From contig JBCAMK010000020.1 of assembly GCA_038503065.1 (NCBI GenBank), forward strand, positions 1,054,001-1,118,000: a DNA stretch of 64,000 bases, given 5' to 3'. Under the pieces are notes generated by a model. That model was not told the DNA's origin and made no database searches. It saw only the letters and a list, made by a program, of their open reading frames with translations. Of this stretch, positions 11,055 to 24,599 are shown piece by piece. Each line of letters starts with the position of its first letter. The first letter of the stretch is position 1. The translations under genes and the position numbers were made by a program. The DNA comes from Paragyromitra xinjiangensis (Eukaryota > Ascomycota > Pezizomycetes > Pezizales > Discinaceae).

Positions 11055-14000
11055 GTGAGTCAATATTTCGTGGTTCGAAGTAAATTCACCTTCCGTTCGA
11101 TGTCAGTGCCAGTGCTAGTGCCCTGGGAGAACAAGATAGATAGATACCATTCTCTAAATATCTTATTCTCATGACTATTTTCGTAAACAAAAAAAAGGCG
11201 TCGATGGGAGGAGAAACGTCAAGGCAGTCCCTAGCACGCTGTTTTTTCGCCTACACATACCTATACACAGCCATATACTTGACATGCCTTTCAGATACGG
11301 ACTGGGCCCTGCTGACAAGTTTCACACAGGCGAAGGGGGGCTTAATCCAATGGGTGAAATTGTACGGCCAAAGTCAACACCGCCGGTAAAATCCGCCAGT
11401 CTAAACTTCCCTCCCACAGACGGCACAGGCTCTCTATCCCATCGACCGAAGATACGATTCTCGATAGACTGTGGCGTAGACTCTCAGCGGATGGTTGATT
11501 CCTTATCACAGTATGCCATACACTCCTATCCTCGTCCACTAGGTTTAGAGCTGAACCTTCTCCAGGAACCCAGTTGCCATCGGTGAAGGTGACCATCTGT
11601 ACACATCTGGCCTACGGCGGATACGCCAGCAAGTGCTCCCCCCTCCAGGCGCACAAACGTTTATTATACCTACTTCAATGCGCTCGGTTTCCGTGCCTGG
11701 AACCCGAGTCAACTCCCTTTCCCTCCCACCAACCTCGCCTACTTTAGGGTCTTGTGAAGATCTTGATAGATTTCCAACAGAATCATTACATTCTTTCTCC
11801 TTCGCAAACCAATCTGAAGATCTCATCCACAGCCGACAAAATATCCTCAAGCGAAGTATTGAGTTTATGCGGGATAAATTGGGATGGGGCACACAGTCCC
11901 CTATGATAACTTCCGCTCAAGCCAGGATTGCTGGTGATGATGAGGTAGCGAGTGTGATGGAGTTGCTCCAGAAGGCGCACCTGTTGTCGGAGGAGAAAAA
12001 TCCACTGATGTCGGGACCTATCTCGGGACCTGCTGATGTAGAAGGTAATCCATTTGATATGAGTTTCGAATCATCACAAAACCGAGGAGCTGGTTCCAGG
12101 ATATTATCGAATTCCCTGAACGGTATGGAACCGAGGTCTGAGGGCACATCTCGTTCAACAACAAACGAGTCTACCTCTACTACGCATAGCTCCCCACCTC
12201 CGACCCGAAGAGCAAGCCTTAAAAGGACGTACACCGATACCACAACTCTCACTGTGCAAACTAAACTGTACGAGGCTCTTGCACAACCGTATCTTGCATC
12301 TGAAGTCCCACAATCAGCTTCTGGATTAGGCCCACGACCGATGATGAGCAAGTCCTCAGTCCACGGCCATACGAGTCGATACACCCCCGCATCCCAAGCC
12401 ATCTTCACTACCGAATCACATGCCCCATGGACAATTCTTGCAGCTAACGACCTGGCGTGCCTCGTTTTTGGTGTAACAAAAGCGGAAGTCCGGAAGATTG
12501 GAATCCTGGAGGTTGTTAAGGAGGAACGTAGGGAATGGCTTGCAGCTAAACTAAATTCTGGGGAGAACTCGACTATGTCTTTTCCATACCCTCACAGCCA
12601 TCACGGATCACCGAACGTCACTGCAGCGAGGTTACAGAATGGCGTTTTCGGCGGTGGAAATAGAAGGGCTAAATCAGATGTGTACTACACCGGCTCGCCG
12701 CGAAGGGACGGAGGTGGCGCGAATGGAAACGGGCAGCCATCACCTCACCACGGCCAAAATAAATCGAGGGGCGTGATCCTTTGCGGAGATGTAGTGCCGA
12801 TCCAGAAAAGGAATGGAAATACAGGGGCTGCTAGTTTGTGGGTGAAAGAGAAACGAGGAGGTTTGATTTGGGTACTAGAAGAAATTAGCGAGGATGTGGC
12901 TTTCCTATACGTGTCGGAGGAGGAAGGGACAAAAGGAATGGCTATGCGTTTCAACGGGAACATGAAGAATATCTTTGGTGAAGAGGAGCTTCCTGAGAAT
13001 GGGGTTGATGTTTCTGACCTGATACCAATGATCCCGAAAAAGGCAGATGGATGTGTCGATATGGAGCAGACCGGATTAATTCATCAGTTCACAGCCATTA
13101 ACATGGATGGAATGTCGGTTCCTTGCGGCATTGAACCGCTACCTGATCGGCGTGCGCTAAGAGTTTCATCGTTTCCACACATCGCTGGTATTATCGTGCT
13201 CTCAGCTTCAACCCTCAGGATTACAAGCTCCAACGCTGTATTCTCAGCTGCACTATTCGGGCAGTTGAACTCGGTGGGGCTGGAAATCAATGATCTGATC
13301 CCACAATTTGATCGAATGTTGAGGTTTCTTACCGAAGAGGATAAAATCCAACTCGTGGATGGCATGGTTATCCCCGAGCACTCTTTCAGGAAAGCGAAAG
13401 CCATGATTGCATTGAGAGACGGAAAGGAGGATGCAGTTGCAGTTTTCTCAAGATCGAGTGGTCTAAGCGCCAGGCACCGTGACGGCGCAGAGTTGAAGGT
13501 AGATGTCCAAATGAGAGTTGTGATGTCGGAGTCGAAAGACGAAGAGGTCTCGATAGTGGATGACCCAGATGAAGCCACTGGCGAGAAGGGTCAAGTCGTA
13601 TACGCTCTTTGGATCACATATTCAAGGCATCTACACGCGGCATCCTTGGATACAGACCATTCATCCGCGGCTTCAAGGCGACCACTCACACCACCCAAGA
13701 GACCAAGCCCGGGACAACCAAGCACTCCTACCATACCTGATTCGCCAAAATCTGACTCGCCAAAATCTGGTTCCCCGATCTCTCTGTTGCGAGACCAACT
13801 CGAGGCCATTCAACAATCACCAACCCCCCCTAGCTCCGACGATGAGTCTATATCACCAACGTCACTTAAGGTCATGTCGCTGTCCTCTACCACGAATCAT
13901 GGCATGTCCAAACGGAAGAAGGCCATAGCAGACTTTGTGATTCTTGAGGAGATGGGACAAGGGGCCTATGGTCAAGTTAAACTTGCGAGATACAAGAGAA

Positions 14001-14905
14001 ACCACGCGAAACGGGTAGTCCTCAAATACGTCACAAAGCGTCGTATTCTAGTAGATACATGGACTCGAGATCGACGGCTTGGGACAGTTCCATTGGAAAT
14101 CCACGTCTTGGATTACCTGCGGCGGGATGGCTTAAGGCACCCGAACATTGTTGAGATGACAGACTTCTTCGAGGACGATATCAATTACTACATTGAGATG
14201 ATACCGCACGGCCTTCCCGGTATGGATCTTTTTGACTACATCGAGTTGAAGGTAAACATGGACGAGGACGAGTGCAGAAGCATATTCATACAAGTGGCTC
14301 GAGCACTTCACCATCTACACACAAAAGCCGGTGTAGTTCACAGAGATATCAAGGACGAGAATGTGGTGTTGGACGGGGAAGGCAACATCAAAGTCATCGA
14401 TTTTGGAAGCGCTGCTTATATCCGAAATGGGCCTTTCGATGTCTTTGTCGGAACAATAGGTACGTGCTAATTCCCCCAGAATAATTTTGTCCCGATCAAA
14501 GCTGATTATAATGCAATCAGATTACGCTGCGCCCGAAGTTCTAGCGGGAAAATCCTACAGAGGTAAAGAGCAAGACGTTTGGGCACTAGGTGTATTGCTA
14601 TACACTATCTGCTATAAGGAGAACCCATTTTACAATGTGAGTTCCCCCATCATATCACAACCGTAAGCTTCTTGCTGACAGTTTGATCCTAGATCGACGA
14701 AATTATGGATCGTGAACTGCGAATCCCTTTCGTGATGTCCGAAACATCACTTGACTTGATTCGTTTGATGCTAGACCGGGACGTGGAGCGAAGACCGACA
14801 ATCGAACAAGTCCTTGCACATCCATGGTTTGCAGATTTACCGGGACCAGAGGATGCCTTACTGGCCGAGTCGCCTATACTAGCCAGCTCTAGAAAAGAAA
14901 TCTAA
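11052..14905 (+). CDS. PSK1: PAS-domain serine/threonine protein kinase (PSK1 family), 5' exons uncertain
   Basis: PAS kinase, a nutrient-sensing Ser/Thr kinase that in yeast tunes glycogen synthesis, translation and glucose partitioning. The secure part starts at 11566-11574 and runs to 14459, then 14521-14636 and 14693-14905; both introns are GT..AG and phase-consistent. Counting from 11633 as residue 1 the protein has about 1051 residues: conserved HSFSFANQSEDLIHSRQ, a PAS fold around 260-330 (PWTILAANDLACLVFG), a Ser/Pro-rich linker, and a kinase domain at about 766-1040 with GQGAYG, VVLKYV, HRDIKDEN, DFGSAA and DYAAPEV, the last restored only by splicing. In-frame residues HLYTSGLRRIRQQV precede 11633, so translation starts upstream. 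One phase-consistent model is ATG 11052-11054, exon 11330-11385, then 11566; ATG 11284 with another intron is an alternative. All catalytic residues are present. Confidence 0.92.
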
Positions 14906-15540
14906 AAAAAACAGAAAGTAGGGAATGAAGAGGTGGAAAGTTCGTGATCGATCATGTACAGTACAGGGAGAAATTTGTACGCGTTTGTCTCCATTCTAGA
15001 TTGGATAGGGGCCTGGCACAATGATGGCGACTGATGCACGAGGCGGTCAAAATCACTGATAAAGCTGGGTTTTTTTTCCTTTTCTCTTTTTTCCTTTTTT
15101 TTCGCTGGAAATGGGTCTTTTGTTTTGGCGAGTTTGGGACAAGGTTGCGTTTACTGTTTTGTTTTCTCCTTTCTTTCATTATACCTAGGCTTTCGAGAAG
15201 ATTTGCTTTTGGTTGTTCTGGTAGACACACTACTAGATTTATTGCATTCTGTGTAAAGACTTTTATTGTTTGTTCTTTCCTTTTTTATTTCCTCTGTTAT
15301 TTTTTTTTGTTTTCGTTCAGCGCAAAGACGGACTGGAGTCGATTACGGGTTTCTTTCGAAAAAGGTGAATTTGCAATTGTGTTGCATACAGTATTCAACA
15401 AAGCAGGAAAGACTTTTGTGGAATTACAATGTTGAATGTTCAATGGTAAAATATTTTGCTGTTTTATTTCGGGGCTCATGAAGCACAGTTAATGCTTAAT
15501 AAATGCTGGATTCATGATTGTAATTAATTCAAGTTCTCTT
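14906..15540 (+). other. T-rich 3' untranslated region of PSK1
   Basis: Poly-T and TTTC tracts lie on the coding strand from about 15070 to 15460, with AATAAA-like AT-rich DNA near 15495. Short open frames here are phenylalanine-rich artefacts of the T tracts. Confidence 0.5.
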
Positions 15541-18500
15541 GTGATATGCGCTTGTGGTGTCATGTTCCCCAATCACCCCTAGAATAACCCTTGGCCAGGC
15601 CCCGCCTGAAAAGACCAGTATACCATTATCTAATGATGATTCCGAACTAAATACATAGTGAAAGGGGGTGGAGATTCTCGGGAGAACTCTGGAGAAAGAC
15701 TCCTTGGAGAATGAAATAATCTATCCGAGGCTACCAGGGTACCATATGACCCCATCATGATCTAGTACGCAGTCTACATCTCTCAAGAGATGGATTCTAG
15801 AAGTAAAGATGAAGTATAGTAAACATCTCGTTGGCGGTTCAGAGGCAAGACATACCAGCTCAACTCCAGTAAAGTAAGCCACGGCGGCATATTTGACCCA
15901 AGTATTTGCCTAGCCATAAATCTTGGACCCTCGTGGCTAGCCCTACACAGTAAGAACAGATTTACTCTGAAATAATCTTAAAATTACATTCCCGGACATG
16001 ATTTCCCTCGATGTCGATGTGTTCCTTTCTCTTTAGCCAAAGCCACCCCAGGCTCTAATGTAGTTCGACCTAGTGAATGAATGAAGAATACATCTGTCCA
16101 ACATAGTATATGTGATAGCATTCTTTCCCCCTTTATCCCAAAGGGAATTTACCAAAATACTATGATAGATTGAAGACCTACTATATGTGGGTTCAAATAT
16201 GGGCAGATTATAGAATAGCAGGTGTGGGATCGAGACTTGGTAGGAATTGAACCATAGTCTCTTGGAGTATCCGGTTATGCGCGCGCGTTTATGTGAGTTG
16301 AACAAACTACTTACTTGCAGAAAATATATTGTATATGTTTCCGACAGGTGCAAGGGTTTCGCTGTTGCATATAATCACGAAATATCACTCGTAACGGCGT
16401 GATAAGTTTTTTTTGTCGGTGCTGCGAGTTTACCAGCTTGAACACTAGATCCCCTCCGTATAGGTACTATAAGCAAAAAATCTGCTTGCTTCACCACTGG
16501 TACCGATTTGTTTGGCCAACACGCATACCTACATATTCGACATCTTATTGATACTGTACATATGTGCATATATCCAAGGATGATTTTACTAGATACGAAG
16601 CGAGCGAAGTAAATGAGCGGTGGTAATAATACTTCAAGATATACTCCAATATACCGTGATGCAGTCGGTGGGACACTTCATGTAGCAAAATTTGTAATTA
16701 CTCAATGACTTATCGGCGCACAGCCATCACAAAATATCAGTCGGCCGCCACACATTTGAACTCTTCTCCAAGATTCTCAAAAATGAGCGGTTCCAAAAAC
16801 CGCAAACTGATATCCCACATATTGTAGTGATGAAAATTTACACTGACATAGCAATGTATGCCACCAAGCACGATACTGATATAGTCTGCTTCCAAATCCT
16901 GCTAACTACAGTATATTAACTAAGAATGTTAACCTAGGTCTAAGTCATGACATATATAATACCATGCACGATCGATCCGTATATTTTGAAAGGCTCCCTC
17001 GATTCACTACGCACCAACCCTCTTGCAACACCGTAACTCGAGGGTTTTGATATACATCTATACACCTACACGAACCCACGAAATAGATACAAAAGAAACT
17101 CTCTCGCACTTTATTCACAATGGCCCAGACTCCAACAACCCAAAAGTGACCATCGCCCTTTCTCTCACCCATTAATTACATTAAGCACTAAGTTATGTAT
17201 TATCCTCTTTTCTAGGTTCTATTTACCATAGATAAAAAGGTGGTTCCACCCACCTCCCCGCATTCTCCTCCTTGAGGCCGCACCATAAACGCCGCATCTA
17301 CCAATTATTTTAGTCGTAGCTAGATATTTCATATTTTGATTACTCCCTGTACTTGCTAGAAAATAAAATACGGCTTGGTTTTTGATTGCAGCAAACTCTA
17401 CCCCAACCATATTCGTTTTTTTGCTGTTAAGGCAGGCCACCCACACACGAGCAAATATTATCACATGCTGCACTATGCATCCAGGTATCTTCGACCTCGA
17501 GGAGATATTGATATACGTGTGTATTTCTACATAAGCCTAACAAAAAACATAAAATAAGTAACACTAGCATGCACATACCTAGTCCTAATAATTTGATTCC
17601 TCGTAGCTACTTAAAACCTGGTCATAATCTCATTTAGTTCAATACGACACGCAAGTGAGTGAATTTTGCGCTCAATCACAAAGATAAAAATACGATGCTT
17701 AGTAAGTTCCCTGGGCTCGTGCCATGGAGTGGCTTTAGCAAAGCCGAGAACTATGCGCCAGTTACTATGACCACACATCCCTCCAAACAGATACGTAAGG
17801 CTTACGCCGCACTATCAATGTAACAGCTGATCCAGCCCTACGGTTTATAGCTAGTGGGCACCCCAAACCTGCGTATCGATACGCCACCTTCTTCATTCCC
17901 TGATATATGACACCTGACTCGCTACCTCAGAGCTTGACTAAACTTTTTTCCCTACCTTTGGGGTGGGATAAAACACGGTGATTATTCCAGCTCATAACTA
18001 GGCAGGTGAAAAGGACTATAAGCCAAGCATTTCATGTGCAAATTCGAAAAAAAGTACCGGTGAACAGTGCGTTTTTGTGAACAGGAGCTAATTTTCATAG
18101 CTTAATGGTTAGAATAAACTACTTCTTGTGGACGCGGAAAATTACTCATCATCATAGCCATCGGAAGCAGGATTCGTCATGGGCCAGTTAGTAATGTTCA
18201 TATCCGTATCTCTATTTTTAGATAAATTCCCCGGTATTTCAATCATCGAAGATCAACCCTTGGGCTAGTAAAATTTCACGAGGGCAACGTACAGTCACCC
18301 CCGGCCTCATGGTGCGCCTGGTCAGTTGGCGTACACGGGCCACCTCTCAACTAGCGAGAAGGTTCGATTAGGTAAAACTTATGGTTATAGCCGGTCAATA
18401 GGAAGTGCGCTGTAGCAAGAGGGGAGTGACTACAAGATGCTGATATTCTAATTAGTCTAGTATTGACTATGATTTTCTTAATTACCACTTTGCAAACTTT

Positions 18501-21500
18501 GTTAAGGTAGCCCTATGTGTATCCGCGTGGGTATAATCAGGCCCGCCAACTGACCAGGCACGCCATCAGGCCGGGGGCGACTGTACAAAGTTGATCCGGA
18601 CCCACATGAAGGGACGGAGATATGTTAACGAACGGTGCGGGAACAGGTGCGGGGAAAGAAACTTGAGATAGGAAACAAGCTAGAAATATCCAGCAGATAG
18701 ATAACGCAAATAGGGTCCAACAGATCTACAGTTATCCGATTTAATACTGAGGATACCGGGAAAGCGACAAAAGGAGCTGCCGAGACACCAAAAATCAACC
18801 GGGGGTATGATGCCATATACCTCTCTACTCCCGTAGATTAGATCATGGGATGAGCTTCGTGTATTTCAGCCTTTTTTCTTCATATTCTGCCATATTTATG
18901 GCGAAATAGAAATAATACTAATGTAGGTACCAACAACTCTAAAATATAGACCCCCCTCAATTAGCGGGTAACACACATTCTGCACCCAACAGAAAGCCTG
19001 CAGGTAGGCGTTTGCTCAACACTCAATATGTAGGTACCGATAGTATCGATATATTGGAAAGGACGCTAACGGGCTCCGGCGGCTAGGTACCTTAATATCG
19101 CCTGAAGTTGCCACCGAGGTTCGGCGATGGCAGATAGAAGGTTGGAATTGATCAATTATGTGCTAGTAAGTACATGTATTTCTATATGACCGCCATTTAA
19201 CGCTAAAACAAGAGCTAATGCCTACGTTACAAGGCATGGGCTTATAATTATAACCTTGCCACACCAAATAAATACAATTTCATGATCGCATCTTTGGAGA
19301 TCGCAGTTCATTAATGATCCCATCATCCCCAGTTGATTAGTATCATCGGTTTTTCTATGATTAATAGGTGTTACGGCTTCATTCTAGCTAGTTGAAACCC
19401 TTGCTAGTTCATTACTGGCTGGGTACATACCCTCCGCGCATATAGCCTAAGTTAAAATTACAAATACTAGGTATTAACATATATACATATAAAGTTAACC
19501 ATCATCCACCGGGATGTTAGCATTTTTATTCTTGACTCCGACGTATTCGTTTCTTTTTTGAGGAAAGATGTCAGAAACTCCCCTTAGAACTCTAGTAACA
19601 AATTTCTCCTGTATGCAAGCTCTACATATATATATAGTAAAGTATTAAGGAATGGATAAAAGGATGGCGTGGACTTCAACACGGGAAAGGCCAAGAGAAT
19701 TGTGCCAAAATAACCCGTCATACTACTAGCATTAGGCCCTGCATATGTACTTTATGCAAAATCCTAAAGAAACCCTAGAATGGTTCAAAATTCATCGAGA
19801 ACTAAGTAAACACTGAGTACCCCAGTAGACAACCAGTATACACAGAATATCTCGCGGAATGCAGTCATGTGTCTTGTGTGCTGTATAAACATGTTTACAT
19901 AGCAGGGAATATCGAATTTACGAATACTTACCAGGGTTAGTAATTAGTCTGTATCTACGCACATGGGTTATCCTCAACAGTTGATGAATATTTAAACTTC
20001 TGTAAGGCTTCATGAACCAGGAGTGAATACTAAGAATAAAGGGCCGTGGGTCCAGGCTGACAGCGCTGTGATGCGCTCGCATCTACATGCGTTGTAGAGT
20101 TGTACTACAAGTACAGTATGCAGCTCTTCTTCGGCTACTGCCTTGTGTTGAGCTAAACGATATGTACGATACCTAGTAAACTCTGCTCTGCGTTTACGCT
20201 CACGACCCATGGTCAGCCCCCATGTTTGATTTGACGGTCCGTGTCGGGCGGTGAGACGGAGAACCTGGGAAATACCAGTGGGTCCAGCGTCATTCACTAT
20301 CACTCATTCTTAGGCGATCTATTATTTATCGAGAGATATAACCCCCATGCTTACCGATGTGCGTGAAGATCAGAGCGAATATCGCTGGGGTGAGGTGGAA
20401 TTCAAAATCCGATGCTTACTCTCGGGATTGCCGATGTTTATCAAATGTCAATCGGGCGCCACGGTTGACGAAATAGTCGTCAACGCGTACGCAGCCGCTA
20501 GCGAATCTTGTTTATGAGACGTTCTAGTGAACAACTACAGCTGAAACGTGGTAGATTTCAACCAATCAGCACCGTGGCAACAGGCTACGCCACAACAACT
20601 TATAAGCCCATATCGTCGGCACCAGTATCCCTATGGAATTGCCAGTCTTTGGAAACAAAGTTATAGATATTCCTCTCCACGTATCTACCCATGAATAAGG
20701 CATAAAGGTCTTCGTGCCGGGTGTTTAGCACTCATGCGGCTGCAGAAACTCAGCGATCTACTTTCGAGCGGCATTGACAACAAAAAATAAAGTTATCTTC
20801 AGCGTTCTCGGGAACATCTAAGCCACCCTGAAATGCAATGTAAGATTTGGGGTCTTCCGTGGTTTCGATCCCGCATGTTATATTTGCATAAATAATTTAA
20901 AATACATGATGTCTCTGAGATTTAGTCGCCAGCTGCTGTTGAAGGCGGAGGATCAGTTCGGTCAGAGGTCTGGAGAGTTCGTCACTCCCCACGATAGTAA
21001 TGATCCACAAGAATAAATAGGAGCCAAAGTCTGTTTCATATATTTGGTCGGTAAGCAGGTTCTAGAAAGGAAGGTTGAACCGTAGCTGCTGGGGCAATGA
21101 GTGGTCCAGGGCATGTGTGAAGGCTACTCAGACGCATTAGGTTCAAACATCTGCATATGTAGGCACTTACTGGCAGCTGGATTCAGTTTCATGGGAAGTT
21201 CCTTTTTGTCACAGCCTTTTGGAGTCCGATTAACTTTTTCAAACGATACATGGTGTGGAATCTGCGTGCCTACAAATTACCTTCTAAATACCCACCAATC
21301 GTGCCTATTACGGAAAGAAATAGGGGAAATAGCAGGCAAGAATAGAAGACTTGAAATACAGAACGGCGCACGGACATTTCGGGGATATTTTTATGCTTTT
21401 CCCGCTAGCTTCACCGGATGGCTGACTCTGTCAACAAACTTCGGGAGCCGGGACGAACGAAGGCTGGGAGGAGCCTGTATGGCTATGGACCAGTTGTATC

Positions 21501-24000
21501 TGACTGAACGAAGCTGCCCAGGACCTTCGAGTTTCTTTGGATCCCGAATCATGAGGTAGAGAGCGAGTACTGCCTGTTTTAGAGCGCTTTACAGACCGTT
21601 CCTGGAGGCAAGACCCTCGTAAGCGAGTAAGGAAACGTGTGAGCCCGTACCTTACAGCGTCCTGCGAGATCTCGCCTTCCGCGTTTGTTCCCCAGACACC
21701 AAGAACGAGCGAATGGGGTAGCGACACTAAATGAGAAGCAAAGGGCAGCGGTAAGATTGTTTCGATCATGATTGGGCCAAGATGAGATGAGATTTTGCTC
21801 TTGTCTCGGCTATGTACAAATTCAATGATCAAATTGTTTCTCCAAATTAGTTTCTGCTTGGTATGAACGTTTTTTTCTCGCGTTGTACGGGGGGGCAGGG
21901 AAAAAGAAAAGAAGAAACCAAGATTCACTTTGCAAATTCCACGATGAAAGCTCATCGCGCCAGGGATCATGCTGAGGTGCTCGTGGAAGAAGGGTTGGCA
22001 TGGCATGGCATGCCTTCAAGCCTGAAACTGAACCAAGATTGGAGACCAATCGATATGCCGTTAGCGAGTTGCCGAGAGCGGAGATGTGTGGTGGCGCTGA
22101 GAAACAGCTAGGCCCAGTAGGGCTAGTGTGACAGGGAGGAACGGTTCGGGATGTGGGGAGGGGTAAGGGTTTGTGCACGGTGATGCACGGGCGGGATGAA
22201 ATTCAGGAGGACTTGTTACTATTTTTGGTACCCACCCTCTTCTTCTGCTGCTGCATGGGGGCAGCAGCGATGTTGAGGTTGCTGTTTGTTGGTGAAAATG
22301 CCCTCCCGAAGGAACGCAGGGAGGAGGCTGGCAAGGAAGAAAGAACCGGACCCGAATGATCAGAATCGAACTTTTTTTTTTTTGTTTGCATCAGAGGTGG
22401 ATGAATTTCTTCTTTGCTCGTGGTGTTTTTAGGCATTCCTGCGTTCCTTGAACAGTTATCATATTAGTAAATAACATAATTATAAGTGATTTTCTGCCAT
22501 CCTGTGACTGGCTTGACCTAAAGTTTCGTTCTGGCGTCCTGGATCACGTCAAACGAGCAATCGCACGAAGAACGCTTCGCTGTCGCTTTCATCACAGGTA
22601 GCTCAACCACTTTGCGCGTTACGAGACGGCGGTTTTGTATGAGAGCCTCTTCTCCCCCCCCTTCACAGCTGCCTGTCATCGCTGTTATTCCCGGTAACGT
22701 TTCTCGGTCTCCCTTCCTTCCCCTTCCACTCTCCTTCACCCCATCCTTTTCGCTTCTGCTCCTCCGTTCTCCAGGCCAGACGTCGCGACCCTGATCAGTC
22801 TGGTTCGTGTCTTTCCTTTCTTTCTCTCCCCCCCTCTTCAGTCGGGCTTTGCCATCACGTTCCGTCTTCACCTCGAATTCTTTGCTACCGCATTGAATTG
22901 ATTCCTGCGACGGTAGGCTCTTCCTCAAACCAACCCCCCCCCCCCCTCTTGCCCCTTCCCATATGTTAGAATGCACAATTACACGCGCGAGATAACAATA
23001 TCCATATCAATCACAAGGAGGACCGCCCCCATTCCCTTGCCTTTTCATCCAACCCCCATTCCCTAGTTCATCTTCTATTCTCAATATCGCAGGGCATTCA
23101 TGCTCCATTGCTAGATTACATTACCTGCCCTTTGCTTCCTTTACCGCAACATTTCGTGGCATCTAACGAAGCGAATGGGTGTCTAGCCCTTTATTGGTTG
23201 TCTTTTTTAGGATTTGCCGTCTTTGTTGGACCTGCATAAACTCCACGACTCAGCAGCCACTCTCCACGCATAGAAACGGTGGAAACATTTCTAGGGCGCA
23301 GCTTTCAATTCGTCAAACCGGCAACCTTTTATTTTTTTACACCAGCTGCCCCGCTCTTTTTACAGGAAGGAATCGTTGAAGAGGGCTCGGAACGGCGAGT
23401 TAGGCGATAATACGTCATTTTTCGTCTACACTGGGAGTCAGACATCATATAATACACAGGAAACTGTGAGAAGCAGGAGACAGCAGTCTATAATCGGCGG
23501 GGTATTTATTCTTGATAGGTTGAAAAAGAGGAGGCAACGCTGGACGTTCTTCGCACGACAGATTTAAATAAAGAACTGCGTGTTCCATACGCTCCTTTCA
23601 ACGTAACTTTCGCACGAAAAAAAATCATCGCTTTCATCGCGGATTCTATCGGTAGCATCAACTTACGTGGCTTCAATCATTTGCTTCTCGACTTTACGGG
23701 GGTCTTTGCTGGAATCTCGATTTATCTCGAAATCGTGCAAGACAGTTTAAGAGACAGCTTCTGATCTGGTAGCGAGCTCGTCGGGTCGACGTGGGAAATA
23801 CTATTTATTTGAACCCGAAGAGCCGATAACGTGTTAGAGCCTCGAGTTATTCTTAATTTTTATTACCTTCTATACCGCACTCGGATTAATCAGAAGCGGG
23901 GGCTCGTCGACTTACGCAGTTTGAGATCCACATTTTTTCGATTGCGGTGAGTTTGCCGCCTAATGGTCCAATTTTGGTGTGTCTATTCTTGGGGCTTGGG
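15541..24000. other. Second gene desert
   Basis: About 8.5 kb without a supportable gene. The 15.5-20.9 kb part is AT-rich, with many dispersed stops in all frames and no recognisable transposon domain. A longer frame at 21101-21559 has no recognisable motif and is opposed by equally long antisense frames. From about 22.6 kb the plus strand becomes CT-rich and leads into the phosphatase leader. I saw no tRNA with both promoter boxes and no terminal repeats. Confidence 0.6.
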
Positions 24001-24599
24001 TGGTTGCCATTTGAGATTGGAGGCTTATACTTGGATACCTCCGCCTCAGACACACACCACACCCACGCATACATACGCATACGCACAACAGAAGCCAACA
24101 ACCTTGCAACAAACAACAAGGTAAATAGTTGATCCCAAGAAACCCATACGTCCTCCCGCATACATCTTTCTTTCGGCCTTTCACTCCCTCGGTAGAACCG
24201 AGCTTACTTTACAAGTACATTCCAGTTAATCCTTTACTCTCTCGCTGACGACGTCGTCCTTAGATTCTACCACGCCTCCTTGGTGCCTATTTTCTAGCGT
24301 TTGTCACTTTCGAGACCTAAAGCGTTTCTACGATAAGGAGATATTAGTTCATCTTCCATATTCCCGGAACGTCTCTACTAGCTGCACTCAAGTCATTGGG
24401 CGCGTGGCAAGACATCATCCTTACAGGCGCCACAGCTTGGGCCATATCCTAGGTTCCTGATTTACATCTGGTTAAAAAAGGATCTTCGGTACCACCCCTT
24501 TCCCATTTGTATACCGCCTCTCCCCACTACGACCTTCACCCCACACTATCTCCTAGATCATTCTTTTCCCTATACGTTATCACAATAACTTCTCTTGTA
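24001..24599 (+). promoter_or_regulatory. Leader of the dual-specificity phosphatase gene
   Basis: Pyrimidine-rich, CA-rich DNA before the ATG at 24600. An in-frame extension upstream to 24507 exists but begins at TTG, so it is probably untranslated leader. Confidence 0.4.

Noticed and set aside
20010..20303. 97-codon minus-strand frame
   Set aside because: No motif, isolated in a desert, and of a length expected by chance.
21101..22006. Plus-strand frame of 152 codons and antisense frame of 191 codons
   Set aside because: Neither has a motif, and each is as long as its antisense shadow, so neither is preferred.
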